DNA of 64,000 nucleotides from an uncultured Bacilli bacterium (lineage in GTDB: Bacteria > Bacillota_I > Bacilli_A > RF39 > UBA660). This document shows, one piece after another, positions 51,023-60,346 of this stretch. The stretch covers positions 88,691 through 152,690 of the forward strand of contig CAKOOM010000004.1 in the NCBI GenBank assembly GCA_934098395.1. Direction: 5' to 3'. A program made the translations under genes and the position numbers. Positions within the stretch are counted from its first letter, which is position 1. Each line of letters begins with the position of its first letter. The notes beneath the pieces were generated by a model. The model was not told the origin of the DNA. It saw only the letters and a list, made by a program, of their open reading frames with translations, and made no database searches.

Positions 51023-52079
51023 TAAACAAGGAAAAGAATTTATTAAAGCATTAGATGCTTTGGTTGCTGAGAAAGGAATTGATAAAGCTATAGCAATTGA
51101 AGCGATGGAAGCAGGTATGGCTAATGCTTATAAAAGAAATACTGGAGCTGTTAATGTTAAGGCTAAAGTTAATTCTGAAACAGGACAAATTAGATTATTT
51201 ACTTTTAAAAATGTAGTTGAAGAAGTAGAAGAAGGTAAGGAAGAGGAACAAATTTCTCTTGATGATGCGAAGAAAATAGTTGATGATATTGAAGTTGGGG
51301 AAACAATTGATACGGAAGTTAAAATTATTCCTGAAGACTTTGGTAGAGTAGCTGTTTTGTCTGCTAAACAAATTATTGTACAAAAAGTAAAGGAAGCAGA
51401 AAAAAATCTAATTAACGAGGAATTTAAAGATAAGCAAGATGAAATATTGATTGGAACTTTATCTAGAGAGGATTCGAAGAATTATTATGTTGATTTAGGA
51501 AGAGCTCATGGTGTTTTACCTAAGGATGAAATAATACCTGGTGAAAAACTAGAAATGGGATCTTCAATAAAGGTATATGTATCAAAAATTGAATTTGGTA
51601 CTAAAGGATTATTTATTTTATTATCTAGAAGTCATTATGGATTTGTAAAAAGACTTTTGGAGAGTGAAATTCCTGAGCTTAGTGATGGAACTGTTATGTT
51701 ATATTCAGTTGCAAGAGATGCAGGTAATAGAAGTAAAATTGCAGTTTATTCTGAATATGATAAAGTTGATCCAGTGGGAGCTATTATTGGAGAAAGAGGT
51801 TCTAGAATAAATAGAGTATTAAATCAATTAAATGGAGAAAAAATTGATGTTATTTTATATGATAAGGATCCAGTAAAATTTATTCAAAATGCTCTTAGTC
51901 CTGCTAAAGATGTTGAGGTAAGAATTGTTGATGAGAAAAACAAGGAAGCAGTAGCGATTGTTAATGATGAAAATTCTTCTTTGGCTATTGGTAAAAAAGG
52001 ACAAAATGTTAAGTTAGCTTCAAGACTTACTAAGTATAAAATTGCTATTAAAAAAGTTGGAGAATTAGATGAAGAATAA
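51015..52079 (+). CDS. nusA: Transcription elongation/termination factor NusA
   Basis: 354 residues from the ATG at 51015 behind AAAGGTGATAGT. N-terminal RNA polymerase-binding domain (about 1-120), S1 domain (about 130-195: ILIGTLSREDSKNYYVDLG), and two KH domains (VGAIIGERGSRINRVLNQL and LAIGKKGQNVKLASRL). There is no C-terminal acidic repeat, as in other Firmicutes. It controls pausing and intrinsic termination. Confidence 0.96.
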   Translation: MNSKQGKEFIKALDALVAEKGIDKAIAIEAMEAGMANAYKRNTGAVNVKAKVNSETGQIRLFTFKNVVEEVEEGKEEEQISLDDAKKIVDDIEVGETIDTEVKIIPEDFGRVAVLSAKQIIVQKVKEAEKNLINEEFKDKQDEILIGTLSREDSKNYYVDLGRAHGVLPKDEIIPGEKLEMGSSIKVYVSKIEFGTKGLFILLSRSHYGFVKRLLESEIPELSDGTVMLYSVARDAGNRSKIAVYSEYDKVDPVGAIIGERGSRINRVLNQLNGEKIDVILYDKDPVKFIQNALSPAKDVEVRIVDEKNKEAVAIVNDENSSLAIGKKGQNVKLASRLTKYKIAIKKVGELDEE

Positions 52080-52332
52080 AAAGATACCCATGAGGAGTTG
52101 TGTTGTAACTAGAGAGAAGTTACCAAAAGGAGAATTACTTAGAATAGTTAGAACTACCGATGGTACAATTGTGGCCGATGAAACAGGAAAAATTAATGGT
52201 AGAGGAGCATATATTAAGAAAGATAGTGAAGTGCTTTTATTAGCTAAAAGGAATAAAGCTTTGGAAAGAGCACTAGAAACTACGATTGATGATAGTGTAT
52301 ATGATGAAATATTAAATATTATAAATAATTAG
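52069..52332 (+). CDS. ylxR: YlxR family protein (RNase P modulator)
   Basis: 87 residues. IPMRSCVVTREKLPKGELLRIVR and GRGAYIKKDSEV are the YlxR signature; Cys in MRSC is conserved. Recent work connects YlxR (RnpM) to RNase P RNA. It overlaps nusA by 11 bp. In most Firmicutes ylxQ (an L7Ae-like gene) follows; here infB follows after 13 bp, and ylxQ is missing. Confidence 0.92.
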   Translation: MKNKKIPMRSCVVTREKLPKGELLRIVRTTDGTIVADETGKINGRGAYIKKDSEVLLLAKRNKALERALETTIDDSVYDEILNIINN

Positions 52333-52345
52333 GAGGTGTTTTATA

Positions 52346-54484
52346 ATGATGACTGTACTAGAATATGCTAATGATGTAGATAGAAGTATTGATGAGATAT
52401 TTAAAATATGTCAAAAGATGAATATTAAGGTTAGTAAAGAAGATGATATGTTAAGTGATGATGATATTATTATTCTTGATAATGAATTAGAAAATACTGA
52501 AACTACTGATGAAGAGATTGTGGCTCTGGAAAATTTTGATGAACAAGAGTTTGAAGATTCTTATGAGGAAGAACTTGAAGAGGTCAAAGTTGTTGCTACA
52601 GTTAAGAAGAAAAAGAAAAATCCTAAGAAAGAAAATAATAAGAATAACAAGAGTAATAAAAATAATGAATTTAAATTACAAAAGAAGGAAATGTATAAGC
52701 ATAAAGAAAAGCTTCAATCAAATATTAATACTTTAGATGATTCAATTGTGCTTTATACTGAAGGAATGAGTGTAGCTGATTTTGCTAATGTTTTAGGAAA
52801 GAATGTAGCAGAAATTATTAAGAAATTAATGGGTCTTGGAAAGATTATGAATTTAAATGCAGCAATTGATTTTGAAACGGCTGAAATTTTAGCTTTGGAA
52901 TATAATAAAACATTAAAAAGAGATACTACTCGTGATGAATCTAATTTTGAAGAATTAGAAATTATTGATGATGAGAAAGACTTGGTAGAAAGACCACCGG
53001 TTATTACTATTATGGGACATGTTGATCATGGTAAGACAACATTACTTGATACGATTAGAAATGCTAATGTTGTTGCTGGTGAAGCTGGAGGAATTACACA
53101 ACATATTGGAGCTTATCAGATTGTTTATAATGGTAAACCTATTACTTTTATTGATACGCCAGGACATGCAGCGTTTACCGAAATGCGTGCTAGAGGAGCT
53201 AGTGTAACTGACATTGTTATTATAATTGTTGCAGCCGATGATGGTGTTATGCCTCAAACTAAAGAAGCAATTGATCATGCCAAGGCTGCAGGTGTTCCAA
53301 TAGTCGTAGCAGTTAACAAAATTGATAAACCTGGAGCTAATCCTGAGAGAGTAATGACTGAAATGAGTCAAAATGGTATTACACCTGATATTTGGGGTGG
53401 CGATACATTGTTTGTTAACATCTCTGCTAAAAACGGTGATGGAATTGATGAACTTTTAGAAAATTTACTTTTAATAAGTGAAATGCAAGAACTTAAAGCT
53501 AATCCAAATAGGTATGCTTCTGGAACGGTAATTGAGTCTAGAATTGACAAATATGAAGGTGTTGTTAGCACGGTATTAATTCAAAATGGTACCTTACGTT
53601 TAGGAGATGCTGTAGTTGTTGGTAATTATGCCGGTAAAATTAGAACTCTTAAAAATGATAAAGGTGAGAATTTGGTTGAGGCTTGTCCTTCAATGCCGGT
53701 TTCAATTACAGGTATAAGTGAAAGTCCTTCAGCCGGAGATAAGTTTATGGCTTTTGAAAATGAAAAGAAAGCTAAATCTATTTCAGTGCAAAGAATACTT
53801 TTAGCTAAGAAAAGAAGTAATAAGGGAACTACTTCAGTATCTCTTGATGACTTATTTAATCGAATTGAGGCTGGTGAAAAAGAAATTAATGTAGTTCTTA
53901 AAGCAGATGTTAAAGGTAGCGAGGAAGCTGTTAAAAATTCTTTGCAAAAGCTTGATGTTGAGGGAATTAGAGTTAATGTAATTAGAAGTAGTATTGGAGC
54001 TATATCAGAGAGTGATATTGTCTTAGCAGCAGCTTCAAATGCAATTATTATTGGTTTTAATATTAGACCAAATAATAAGATAGTTGAATATGCTAAGGAA
54101 AAGGGTGTTGATATTAGATTATACAACATTATATATAAAGTTGTTGAAGAAATGGAAGCCGCAATGAAAGGAAAACTTGATCCTATTTATGAAGAAAAAG
54201 TTTTAGGTAGAGCTGAAGTTAGAAGATTATTTAAATTTTCTAAGGTTGGTACGATTGCTGGTAGTTATGTTCTTGATGGAATAATAAAAAGAGATGCAAA
54301 GGCTAGAATTATACGTGATGATGTAGTTATATATGACGGAAATATTAATTCAATAGCTAGGGAAAAGGACCAAGTAAAAGAAGTTAAACAAGGCTTAGAA
54401 TGTGGTATTACAATTGAAAACTATAATGATATTAAAGAAGGCGATGTAATTGAAGCCTATGAGATTGTTGAAGTGAAGAGATGA
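52346..54484 (+). CDS. infB: Translation initiation factor IF-2
   Basis: 712 residues. A short N-terminal domain with an IF2N unit (about 1-30), a Lys/Asn-rich linker (about 80-120), a second IF2N unit (GMSVADFANVLGKNVAEIIKKLM), then the G domain with GHVDHGKTT near residue 226, DTPGHAAF and NKID, and domains II-IV. It places initiator tRNA on the 30S subunit. Ribosome site TAGGAGGTG. Its TGA overlaps the next ATG by four bases. Confidence 0.97.
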   Translation: MMTVLEYANDVDRSIDEIFKICQKMNIKVSKEDDMLSDDDIIILDNELENTETTDEEIVALENFDEQEFEDSYEEELEEVKVVATVKKKKKNPKKENNKNNKSNKNNEFKLQKKEMYKHKEKLQSNINTLDDSIVLYTEGMSVADFANVLGKNVAEIIKKLMGLGKIMNLNAAIDFETAEILALEYNKTLKRDTTRDESNFEELEIIDDEKDLVERPPVITIMGHVDHGKTTLLDTIRNANVVAGEAGGITQHIGAYQIVYNGKPITFIDTPGHAAFTEMRARGASVTDIVIIIVAADDGVMPQTKEAIDHAKAAGVPIVVAVNKIDKPGANPERVMTEMSQNGITPDIWGGDTLFVNISAKNGDGIDELLENLLLISEMQELKANPNRYASGTVIESRIDKYEGVVSTVLIQNGTLRLGDAVVVGNYAGKIRTLKNDKGENLVEACPSMPVSITGISESPSAGDKFMAFENEKKAKSISVQRILLAKKRSNKGTTSVSLDDLFNRIEAGEKEINVVLKADVKGSEEAVKNSLQKLDVEGIRVNVIRSSIGAISESDIVLAAASNAIIIGFNIRPNNKIVEYAKEKGVDIRLYNIIYKVVEEMEAAMKGKLDPIYEEKVLGRAEVRRLFKFSKVGTIAGSYVLDGIIKRDAKARIIRDDVVIYDGNINSIAREKDQVKEVKQGLECGITIENYNDIKEGDVIEAYEIVEVKR

Positions 54485-54921
54485 AAGTAGGAACTAAGTT
54501 AAAAAAAGAAAAAATTCCAAAGATGATAAATACCGATCTTGCTATTATGGATAATATAATTCAAAAACAACTTGAACGTGGTAGAGAAAAGGCTAAGAAC
54601 GGTCCAACATATATTGATAATAGAAATATGACTAAAGATACAAATGAAGGAATGGAATTTTTTGATAATGGTGGAAGATTATCTAATGAGGAATTAGCAA
54701 ATAGACCATATTATTTTAGAATCGGATATAATGTAGTCTATAGAAGAGATATAGCTATTAGATATGAAATTTCTAAGGGAGTTGAATTCTTTAATAACGG
54801 CGGTGTTTTAGAATTGTTATCTGAAGAGGAAATTAAAGGCTTTTCAACTTATTTTATTCAAGGATATGAAAGTGCTAAAAAAGAAGCACATACGTTAAAA
54901 AAGTCTGGAAGTAGGAAATAA
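54481..54921 (+). CDS. Unknown repeat protein A between infB and rbfA, 146 residues
   Basis: Soluble and basic. It contains two copies of a module of about 45 residues: NEGMEFFDNGGRLSNEEL...YYFRIGYNVVYRRD and SKGVEFFNNGGVLELLSEEE...TYFIQGYESAKKEA. The consensus is (G)xEFFxNGG-L...YF-x(2)-GY. The start overlaps infB (ATGA), giving tight coupling. I know no family with this pattern. Position inside the translation operon suggests a ribosome- or RNA-linked role, which is inference. Confidence 0.8.
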   Translation: MKVGTKLKKEKIPKMINTDLAIMDNIIQKQLERGREKAKNGPTYIDNRNMTKDTNEGMEFFDNGGRLSNEELANRPYYFRIGYNVVYRRDIAIRYEISKGVEFFNNGGVLELLSEEEIKGFSTYFIQGYESAKKEAHTLKKSGSRK

Positions 54922-54923
54922 TA

Positions 54924-55304
54924 ATGGCTAAGAAAGAAATTAATCAAATATATGCGAATATGAGGTATAGAATGGCTTTTAATAATGATTATAAGAAAGC
55001 ACGCGAACACAAATTACAACAACTTAATAATTCACGAGAAGCTCAGAAAATGTATGATAATGGAAAAAAATATGCTCATGATGGATTTAAATTAGAAGAA
55101 TCTGAGAACGCTAGTGATATTCATTTTCAACGTGGGTTTGAAGCTGCTTATAAAGAAAAAGGATTTAACTATGGTTATAAGGCATATAAGAAAGAGGATA
55201 TTCCTAGTGAATATTTAGAAAATAAATATTTTTTAGAGGGATATAAAAAAGGTGTTTTGCAATTGGAAAAGGAAACTTATAAACGCAGTTCTAGTAGGAG
55301 GTAA
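54924..55304 (+). CDS. Unknown repeat protein B between infB and rbfA, 126 residues
   Basis: It lies 2 bp after protein A and is related to it. REAQKMYDNGKKYAHDGFKLEES...IHFQRGFEAAYKEK and YGYKAYKKEDIPSEYLENKYFLEGYKKG resemble the same (Y/F)...NG...(Y/F)F..G(Y/F) module, more diverged. Highly charged (Lys/Glu), ends KRSSSRR. Ribosome site GGAAGTAGG. Probably a duplicated partner of protein A. rbfA follows directly. Confidence 0.78.
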   Translation: MAKKEINQIYANMRYRMAFNNDYKKAREHKLQQLNNSREAQKMYDNGKKYAHDGFKLEESENASDIHFQRGFEAAYKEKGFNYGYKAYKKEDIPSEYLENKYFLEGYKKGVLQLEKETYKRSSSRR

Positions 55305-55308
55305 TTTT

Positions 55309-55647
55309 ATGAGTGTTAAATTAGATAGACTTAACAATAGTTTTATGGAGAAAATTAGTGAAATAATTCATGAACAAGTAAAGGATAAGGATGTTGATTT
55401 GGTAACAATTACAGATGTTAAAATTACGAATGATTTGTCGTTTGCGAAGATTTATTTCACTACACTAGATGATGACCGTGATAAAGTTACTAAAGCACTT
55501 AATAAGGCTAGTGGTTTTATTAGAAGTGCAATGTGTGATAAAATTCAAATTAGAAAAATGCCAGAATTACATTTTGTATATGATGAATCAATTGAATACG
55601 GTAATAAAATCGAAAATATTATTGAGAGGTTAAATAATGAGCAGTAA
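55309..55647 (+). CDS. rbfA: Ribosome-binding factor A
   Basis: 112 residues from the ATG at 55309 behind GTAGGAGGTAATT. KLDRLNNSFMEKISEIIHEQVKD, then LVTITDVKITNDLSFAKIYFT and MPELHFVYDESIEYGNKIENII are the RbfA KH-like fold. It matures the 30S 5' end of 16S rRNA in the cold. Normal operon order resumes here (rbfA-nrnA-truB). Confidence 0.95.
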   Translation: MSVKLDRLNNSFMEKISEIIHEQVKDKDVDLVTITDVKITNDLSFAKIYFTTLDDDRDKVTKALNKASGFIRSAMCDKIQIRKMPELHFVYDESIEYGNKIENIIERLNNEQ

Positions 55648-56581
55648 AATTAGTAATTTAATAAATAGTAGTAAATCTATTGTTTTACTTGCTCATGAAT
55701 CTCCAGATGGCGATGCAATTGGATCTGTTATGGCATTTTACTACTATCTTAAGAATAATAATAAAGATGTTGATATAGTTTTTCCTAAGATACCGGATAA
55801 TTTTTTAAGTGTTAAGGATATTAACTTTGCAGTAGCAGATAGTAATAAAGAATATGATTTAGGTATTGTAGTAGATTGTGCTAATAAAAAAAGAATAGGA
55901 CAAGTATCAGATGTGTTTGATAGATGTATTAAAACAATTAATATAGATCATCATGTATCTAATACTAAGTATGGTGATGTAAACTATGTAAAGGGTGAGA
56001 TTGCAGCTTGTTGTCAAGTAATATATTATTTATTTAAAGAATGGAATATTCCTATTGATACTGATATTGGTAGTGCTTTGATGATGGGTGTTTTAACTGA
56101 TACGAATGGATTTATGAACAATGATGTTGATAAAGGTACTTTTTTAATGGCTGCAGAAATAAAAGAAAAAGATATTGATATAAACAATATATATATGAAA
56201 TATTTAGCTAGAAAGAGTATGGCTCAAATAAAACTAATGAAAATAGTTATTGATAGACTTGAATTCTTTTTAGATGGTAAAATTGCTTTTTCTTATATGA
56301 CTAAAGAAGATATAGAAAATGTTTGTGCAAGGTTGGGAGACCATGAAGGACTCGTTAATATTGGTAGAAATATTGAAGGTGTAGAAGTATCTGTGTTTAT
56401 TAGGGAAGATGATGGATATAAGGTTTCTCTTAGATCTAACGGACTGGTGGATGTTAATGTTATAGCTTCTAAATTCGGTGGTGGAGGACATCCAATGGCA
56501 GCTGGAATAAAATTTAGTAATAATTTTAAAGAGACAAAAGATAACATTATCAACGAAATTATAAAGGAATTATCTGTTTAA
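55637..56581 (+). CDS. nrnA: DHH-family nanoRNase/pAp phosphatase
   Basis: 314 residues. HESPDGDAIGSV near residue 19 (metal-binding), DCANKKRIG, DHHVSN (the DHH motif) near residue 108, and the DHHA1 domain with GGGGHPMAAG near 292. It degrades short oligoribonucleotides and 3'-phosphoadenosine phosphate. It overlaps rbfA by 11 bp and truB by 1 bp. Confidence 0.93.
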   Translation: MSSKISNLINSSKSIVLLAHESPDGDAIGSVMAFYYYLKNNNKDVDIVFPKIPDNFLSVKDINFAVADSNKEYDLGIVVDCANKKRIGQVSDVFDRCIKTINIDHHVSNTKYGDVNYVKGEIAACCQVIYYLFKEWNIPIDTDIGSALMMGVLTDTNGFMNNDVDKGTFLMAAEIKEKDIDINNIYMKYLARKSMAQIKLMKIVIDRLEFFLDGKIAFSYMTKEDIENVCARLGDHEGLVNIGRNIEGVEVSVFIREDDGYKVSLRSNGLVDVNVIASKFGGGGHPMAAGIKFSNNFKETKDNIINEIIKELSV

Positions 56582-57444
56582 TGAATGGGATTTTAGTTAT
56601 TAATAAAGATATAGGATACACTAGTAGAGATGTTGTTAATATAATTTCAAAGTACTTAGATACTAAAAAGGTAGGCCATACAGGAACACTTGATCCGATG
56701 GCTAATGGTGTTTTGGTAGTATGTGTTAATCAAGGCCTAAAGATGTGTGAATTATTAACTAATCATGATAAAGAATATATTGCTGGAGTTACTCTTGGAA
56801 TTGAAACTGATACTTTGGATATGGAAGGAAAAATTTTAAGAAAAGAAGATATTAAACTTGATAAAGAAAAAATTTTAGAAGTTGTTAAAGCTTTTAAAAA
56901 AACTTATTTACAAGAAGTACCTAAGTACTCAGCTGTAAAGGTAAATGGACGCAAACTGTATGAATATGCAAGAAAAAACTTAGAGATTGTTTTACCTAAA
57001 AAAGAAGTAACTATTTATGATATAGATGTTGTTGATGACATTATTACGAATGATGATAATACGATTAGTTTTAATATTAAGTGTATTGTTAGTAGTGGTA
57101 CTTATATTAGAAGTTTAATAAGAGATATAGGTCATAAACTGGGAACAGTAGCTGTTATGAATAGTTTAACTAGAACTAGATTAGGCAATTTTAGTTTACA
57201 GGATGCTTATAGCATTGATGATATAAAAAATAAACGTTATAAATTAACTTCAATTATAGATGCATTTCCTTTGATACAAAGAATTGTTGTTAATGATGAT
57301 ATGGCATTTAAAATTAAAAATGGATGTGTAATGGAGAAGTTTTTTGATAATGATTTAGCTTTTATATTAGATAAAAATAATAAACTTTTAGCATTATATA
57401 AAAATATAGATAACAATAGCAAGGCATATAGAGTTTTTCAATAA
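56581..57444 (+). CDS. truB: tRNA pseudouridine-55 synthase
   Basis: 287 residues. MNGILVINKDIGYTSRDVVN, then KVGHTGTLDPMANGVLV with the catalytic Asp in TLDP, and later YSAVKVNGRKLYEYAR and SSGTYIRSLIRDIG. It modifies U55 of the tRNA T-loop. Last gene of the nusA-infB operon, ending in a terminator that overlaps the stop. The usual ribF neighbour is not present. Confidence 0.96.
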   Translation: MNGILVINKDIGYTSRDVVNIISKYLDTKKVGHTGTLDPMANGVLVVCVNQGLKMCELLTNHDKEYIAGVTLGIETDTLDMEGKILRKEDIKLDKEKILEVVKAFKKTYLQEVPKYSAVKVNGRKLYEYARKNLEIVLPKKEVTIYDIDVVDDIITNDDNTISFNIKCIVSSGTYIRSLIRDIGHKLGTVAVMNSLTRTRLGNFSLQDAYSIDDIKNKRYKLTSIIDAFPLIQRIVVNDDMAFKIKNGCVMEKFFDNDLAFILDKNNKLLALYKNIDNNSKAYRVFQ

Positions 57445-57456
57445 ACTCTTTTTTTG
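57430..57456 (+). terminator. Terminator of the nusA-infB-truB operon
   Basis: The stem AGAGTTT/AAACTCT followed by a seven-T run, overlapping the end of truB. Confidence 0.85.
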
Positions 57457-57541
57457 TATATATTTGTATTTTTCCTTTATTTTATGTACTTATTGATATA
57501 AATTTGATATAATTATAGTGATTTTTGCTGGAGATGATTTT

Positions 57542-58858
57542 ATGAAATTAACAAGAGAAATAGTAGAAAAAATATCAAAGATTAAAAATGAACCTGATTG
57601 GATGAGAGAATTTAGAGTTAGGGCATTTGAATGTTTTGATAAAACGGATAATCCTGATTGGGGTCCTGAAATAAAAGTTAATTTTGATGAAATTACATAC
57701 TACAAAGAGAGGGATAATGAACTTACTAATGATTGGAATAAGATTAGTTGTGCTATTAGAAATGAATTTAGAGATTTAGGAGTAATTGATGCGGAGAATA
57801 AATATTTAGATGGAATTGGAGCACAATATGATAGTGAAGTTATTTATCATAATATGATTAGTGAGCTTGAAAAAAAGAATGTTATTTTTATGGATACGGA
57901 TAGTGCTTTAAAAAAATATCCGGAATTATTTCATAAGTATTTTAATAATTTAGTTAAATATAATGAAAATAAATATACAGCTTTAAATGGGGCTGTATGG
58001 AGTGGTGGTACTTTTATATATATTCCAAAGAATACAAAGCTTGATAGACCTCTTCAGAGTTATTTTAGAATTAATAGTAAAAATATGGGACAGTTTGAAA
58101 GAACTTTGATTATTGTAGATGATGATAGTGAGCTTCATTATATTGAAGGTTGTACTGCTCCGACTTATACGGAGGATGCATTACATGCAGCAGTTGTGGA
58201 AATATATGTTGGAAAAAATTCAAAGTGCAGGTATACTACTATTCAAAACTGGTCTACGGATGTTTATAATTTAGTAACTAAAAGAGCAATTGTAGCTGAA
58301 AATGGTTTAATGGAATGGATTGATGGTAATGTTGGAGCTAAAGTTAATATGAAATATCCATGTTGTATTTTAAGTGGACCATATGCGAGAGGTAGTTGTA
58401 TTACAGTGGCAGCGGCTTCGCAAAATCAAATACAAGATACTGGTGCTAAAATGATTCATTTGGCTCCATATACGAAGAGTAATATTGTTTCTAAATCTAT
58501 TACTTCAAACGGCGGTAATGCTACATATAGAGGAACTGTTAAAATTAGTAAACAAGCAGAACACTCAGTTAGTAATGTTAAGTGTGATACGATTATTTTA
58601 GACAACTTATCAAAGAGTGATACAATTCCTAAGAATATTGTTAATAATAACTTGTCATATTTAGAACATGAAGCTACAGTATCTAAAATAGAAGAGGATA
58701 AATTATTTTATTTAATGAGTAGAGGAATAAGTGAAGATGCTGCTAAAGAATTGATTATATTAGGATTTGTTAATGCTTTTAGAGAAGAGTTACCAATGGA
58801 ATATGCAGTTGAATTGAATCGATTGTTAGCTGATAATATTATGATTAGTAATAGTTAA
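57542..58858 (+). CDS. sufB: Fe-S cluster assembly scaffold SufB
   Basis: 438 residues from the ATG at 57542 (GCTGGAGATGATTTT). EPDWMREFRVRAFE at the N-terminus, the beta-helix core (HYIEGCTAPTYTEDALHAAVVEIYVG...CRYTTIQNWS) and the C-terminal EHEATVSKIEEDKLFYLMSRGISEDAAKELIILGFVNAF are clear SufB. The CTAP Cys and C-terminal His/Glu are present. It is normally part of sufCDSUB; here it is alone, with an extended -10 promoter (TTTGATATAAT near 57508). Confidence 0.95.
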   Translation: MKLTREIVEKISKIKNEPDWMREFRVRAFECFDKTDNPDWGPEIKVNFDEITYYKERDNELTNDWNKISCAIRNEFRDLGVIDAENKYLDGIGAQYDSEVIYHNMISELEKKNVIFMDTDSALKKYPELFHKYFNNLVKYNENKYTALNGAVWSGGTFIYIPKNTKLDRPLQSYFRINSKNMGQFERTLIIVDDDSELHYIEGCTAPTYTEDALHAAVVEIYVGKNSKCRYTTIQNWSTDVYNLVTKRAIVAENGLMEWIDGNVGAKVNMKYPCCILSGPYARGSCITVAAASQNQIQDTGAKMIHLAPYTKSNIVSKSITSNGGNATYRGTVKISKQAEHSVSNVKCDTIILDNLSKSDTIPKNIVNNNLSYLEHEATVSKIEEDKLFYLMSRGISEDAAKELIILGFVNAFREELPMEYAVELNRLLADNIMISNS

Positions 58859-58869
58859 ACGGAGGTATT

Positions 58870-60105
58870 ATGAAAAAAATATTATTTTTATTATTAATTC
58901 TTTTACTTGGCTTTGGAGGATATATATTATATACGAATCACTCAAGAATACCTAAGTTAAAGATTGAAGATAAAGTAATAGATATTGATAAGTTATATAT
59001 TTATGGATCAAGTTTTAATATGCATGGTAATCAACATGATACGGATATTCAAGACTTAGTTCTTTATAATGGTGAATTTACCCCAGTAAAGATTAATTTT
59101 ACGGATGATGGTTTTAATTTGTCAAACGAAGTTAATGATGGATTATATCTTGATAAAATACCTAGAGGAAAATATTATTTATTTTTAAGAACTACAGGCA
59201 AAGATAAAGATAATAATGATGTTTATAAGTATTATGCAATAAATAATAAAACTGATTATAAAACTACGACTTATTATACTTTTAAGGATTATAATAATAA
59301 GATTTTTATTGATAGTGATAATGAATATTCAACACTAGCTTTTGATATTACTAAAAATAATGATGAAGAAGTATACGATATTGTAATCGATCCAGGTCAT
59401 GGGGGAATGGATAGTGGAGCAAGTAAGTATGGATACGATGAAGCAGATTTCACGATGAATTTAGCGATGAAACTAAAAAATAAATTAGAAAGCAATGGTT
59501 TTTCGGTTAAACTTACTAGAGAAGAAAAACAATTAACAAAAAATGATTTATTAGACGAATATGGTGCTAATGGTAGAGCGGTAATTCCTCATAAAGTACA
59601 TGCTAAATACGTAATTTCGCTACATATGAATAGTAGTGATGCAACGAGTGTTAATGGAATTGAAGTATATACGGCTAAGAATATAAATTATTCTCTTGCT
59701 AAGGGGATTGCTAAGAGTATTGTCGATGTGACAGGACTTAATTATTCAAGAAATAAAATAAGTAAAATTTATGATGGGGTATATACGAGAACATTTACTA
59801 ATTATGAAATTAAAAATTCTAATGATAAGTATATTAATAAAAATATGAAACCTTATAATATTACTACTGATTCAAATTATTATTATATGATTAGAGAAAC
59901 TGGAGGAATTGTTACTGGAGCTTTTGTTGATGATAGAAATAAAAAAATATTAGAAAATCCATATGTTAATAGTAATGTTGGAGTAGAAACTTATTTGTTA
60001 GAGCTTGGTTATATTACTAATAAGAATGATACGTATAATATGAAAAATAATACTGATAAGTATGCGGAAGCTATTTATAAGGGAATTAAAGGGTTGAAAA
60101 AATAA
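58870..60105 (+). CDS. N-acetylmuramoyl-L-alanine amidase (Amidase_3 / CwlD-type)
   Basis: 411 residues. A signal anchor at about 3-22 (ILFLLLILLLGFGGYILY), an N-terminal beta domain of unknown type (about 30-165), and the C-terminal catalytic domain with zinc ligands in DPGHGGMDSG (His), YDEADFTMNLA (Glu) and ISLHMNSS (His), and the catalytic Glu in LELGYIT. It cleaves the glycan-peptide bond. It is related to CwlD, which acts on spore cortex; a vegetative role is equally possible. It starts 11 bp after sufB. Confidence 0.88.
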   Translation: MKKILFLLLILLLGFGGYILYTNHSRIPKLKIEDKVIDIDKLYIYGSSFNMHGNQHDTDIQDLVLYNGEFTPVKINFTDDGFNLSNEVNDGLYLDKIPRGKYYLFLRTTGKDKDNNDVYKYYAINNKTDYKTTTYYTFKDYNNKIFIDSDNEYSTLAFDITKNNDEEVYDIVIDPGHGGMDSGASKYGYDEADFTMNLAMKLKNKLESNGFSVKLTREEKQLTKNDLLDEYGANGRAVIPHKVHAKYVISLHMNSSDATSVNGIEVYTAKNINYSLAKGIAKSIVDVTGLNYSRNKISKIYDGVYTRTFTNYEIKNSNDKYINKNMKPYNITTDSNYYYMIRETGGIVTGAFVDDRNKKILENPYVNSNVGVETYLLELGYITNKNDTYNMKNNTDKYAEAIYKGIKGLKK

Positions 60106-60133
60106 TTTTTATGTAAAATTTGTGTTAAATATT

Positions 60134-60170
60134 AAAAAATCAAAAAATTTTTTTGATTTTTTTTATTTTT
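60134..60170 (+). terminator. Terminator after the amidase gene
   Basis: A very AT-rich stem (AAAAAATCAAAAAA with TTTTTTGATTTTTT) and a long T-run. The rest of the gap to 60347 holds only the ssb promoter. Confidence 0.75.
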
Positions 60171-60295
60171 CTACAGATTATTATTTTTTAATAATTATTT
60201 AATTAATTTATGAATTATTAAAGAACTTTTTTATTTATGATATACAATAATTTATTTATTGATAATTATAATTTAAAAAATATAAATTTTACAAT

Positions 60296-60324
60296 TTGAT
60301 TTGTTGTTTTTAACATGATATATT
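60296..60324 (+). promoter_or_regulatory. Promoter of the second ssb gene
   Basis: TTGATT (60296-60301), a 17-bp spacer and TATATT (60319-60324) with extended TGA; the ribosome site GAAAGGAGG follows. Confidence 0.65.
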
Positions 60325-60346
60325 GTCTCTCGAAAGGAGGAAAATT

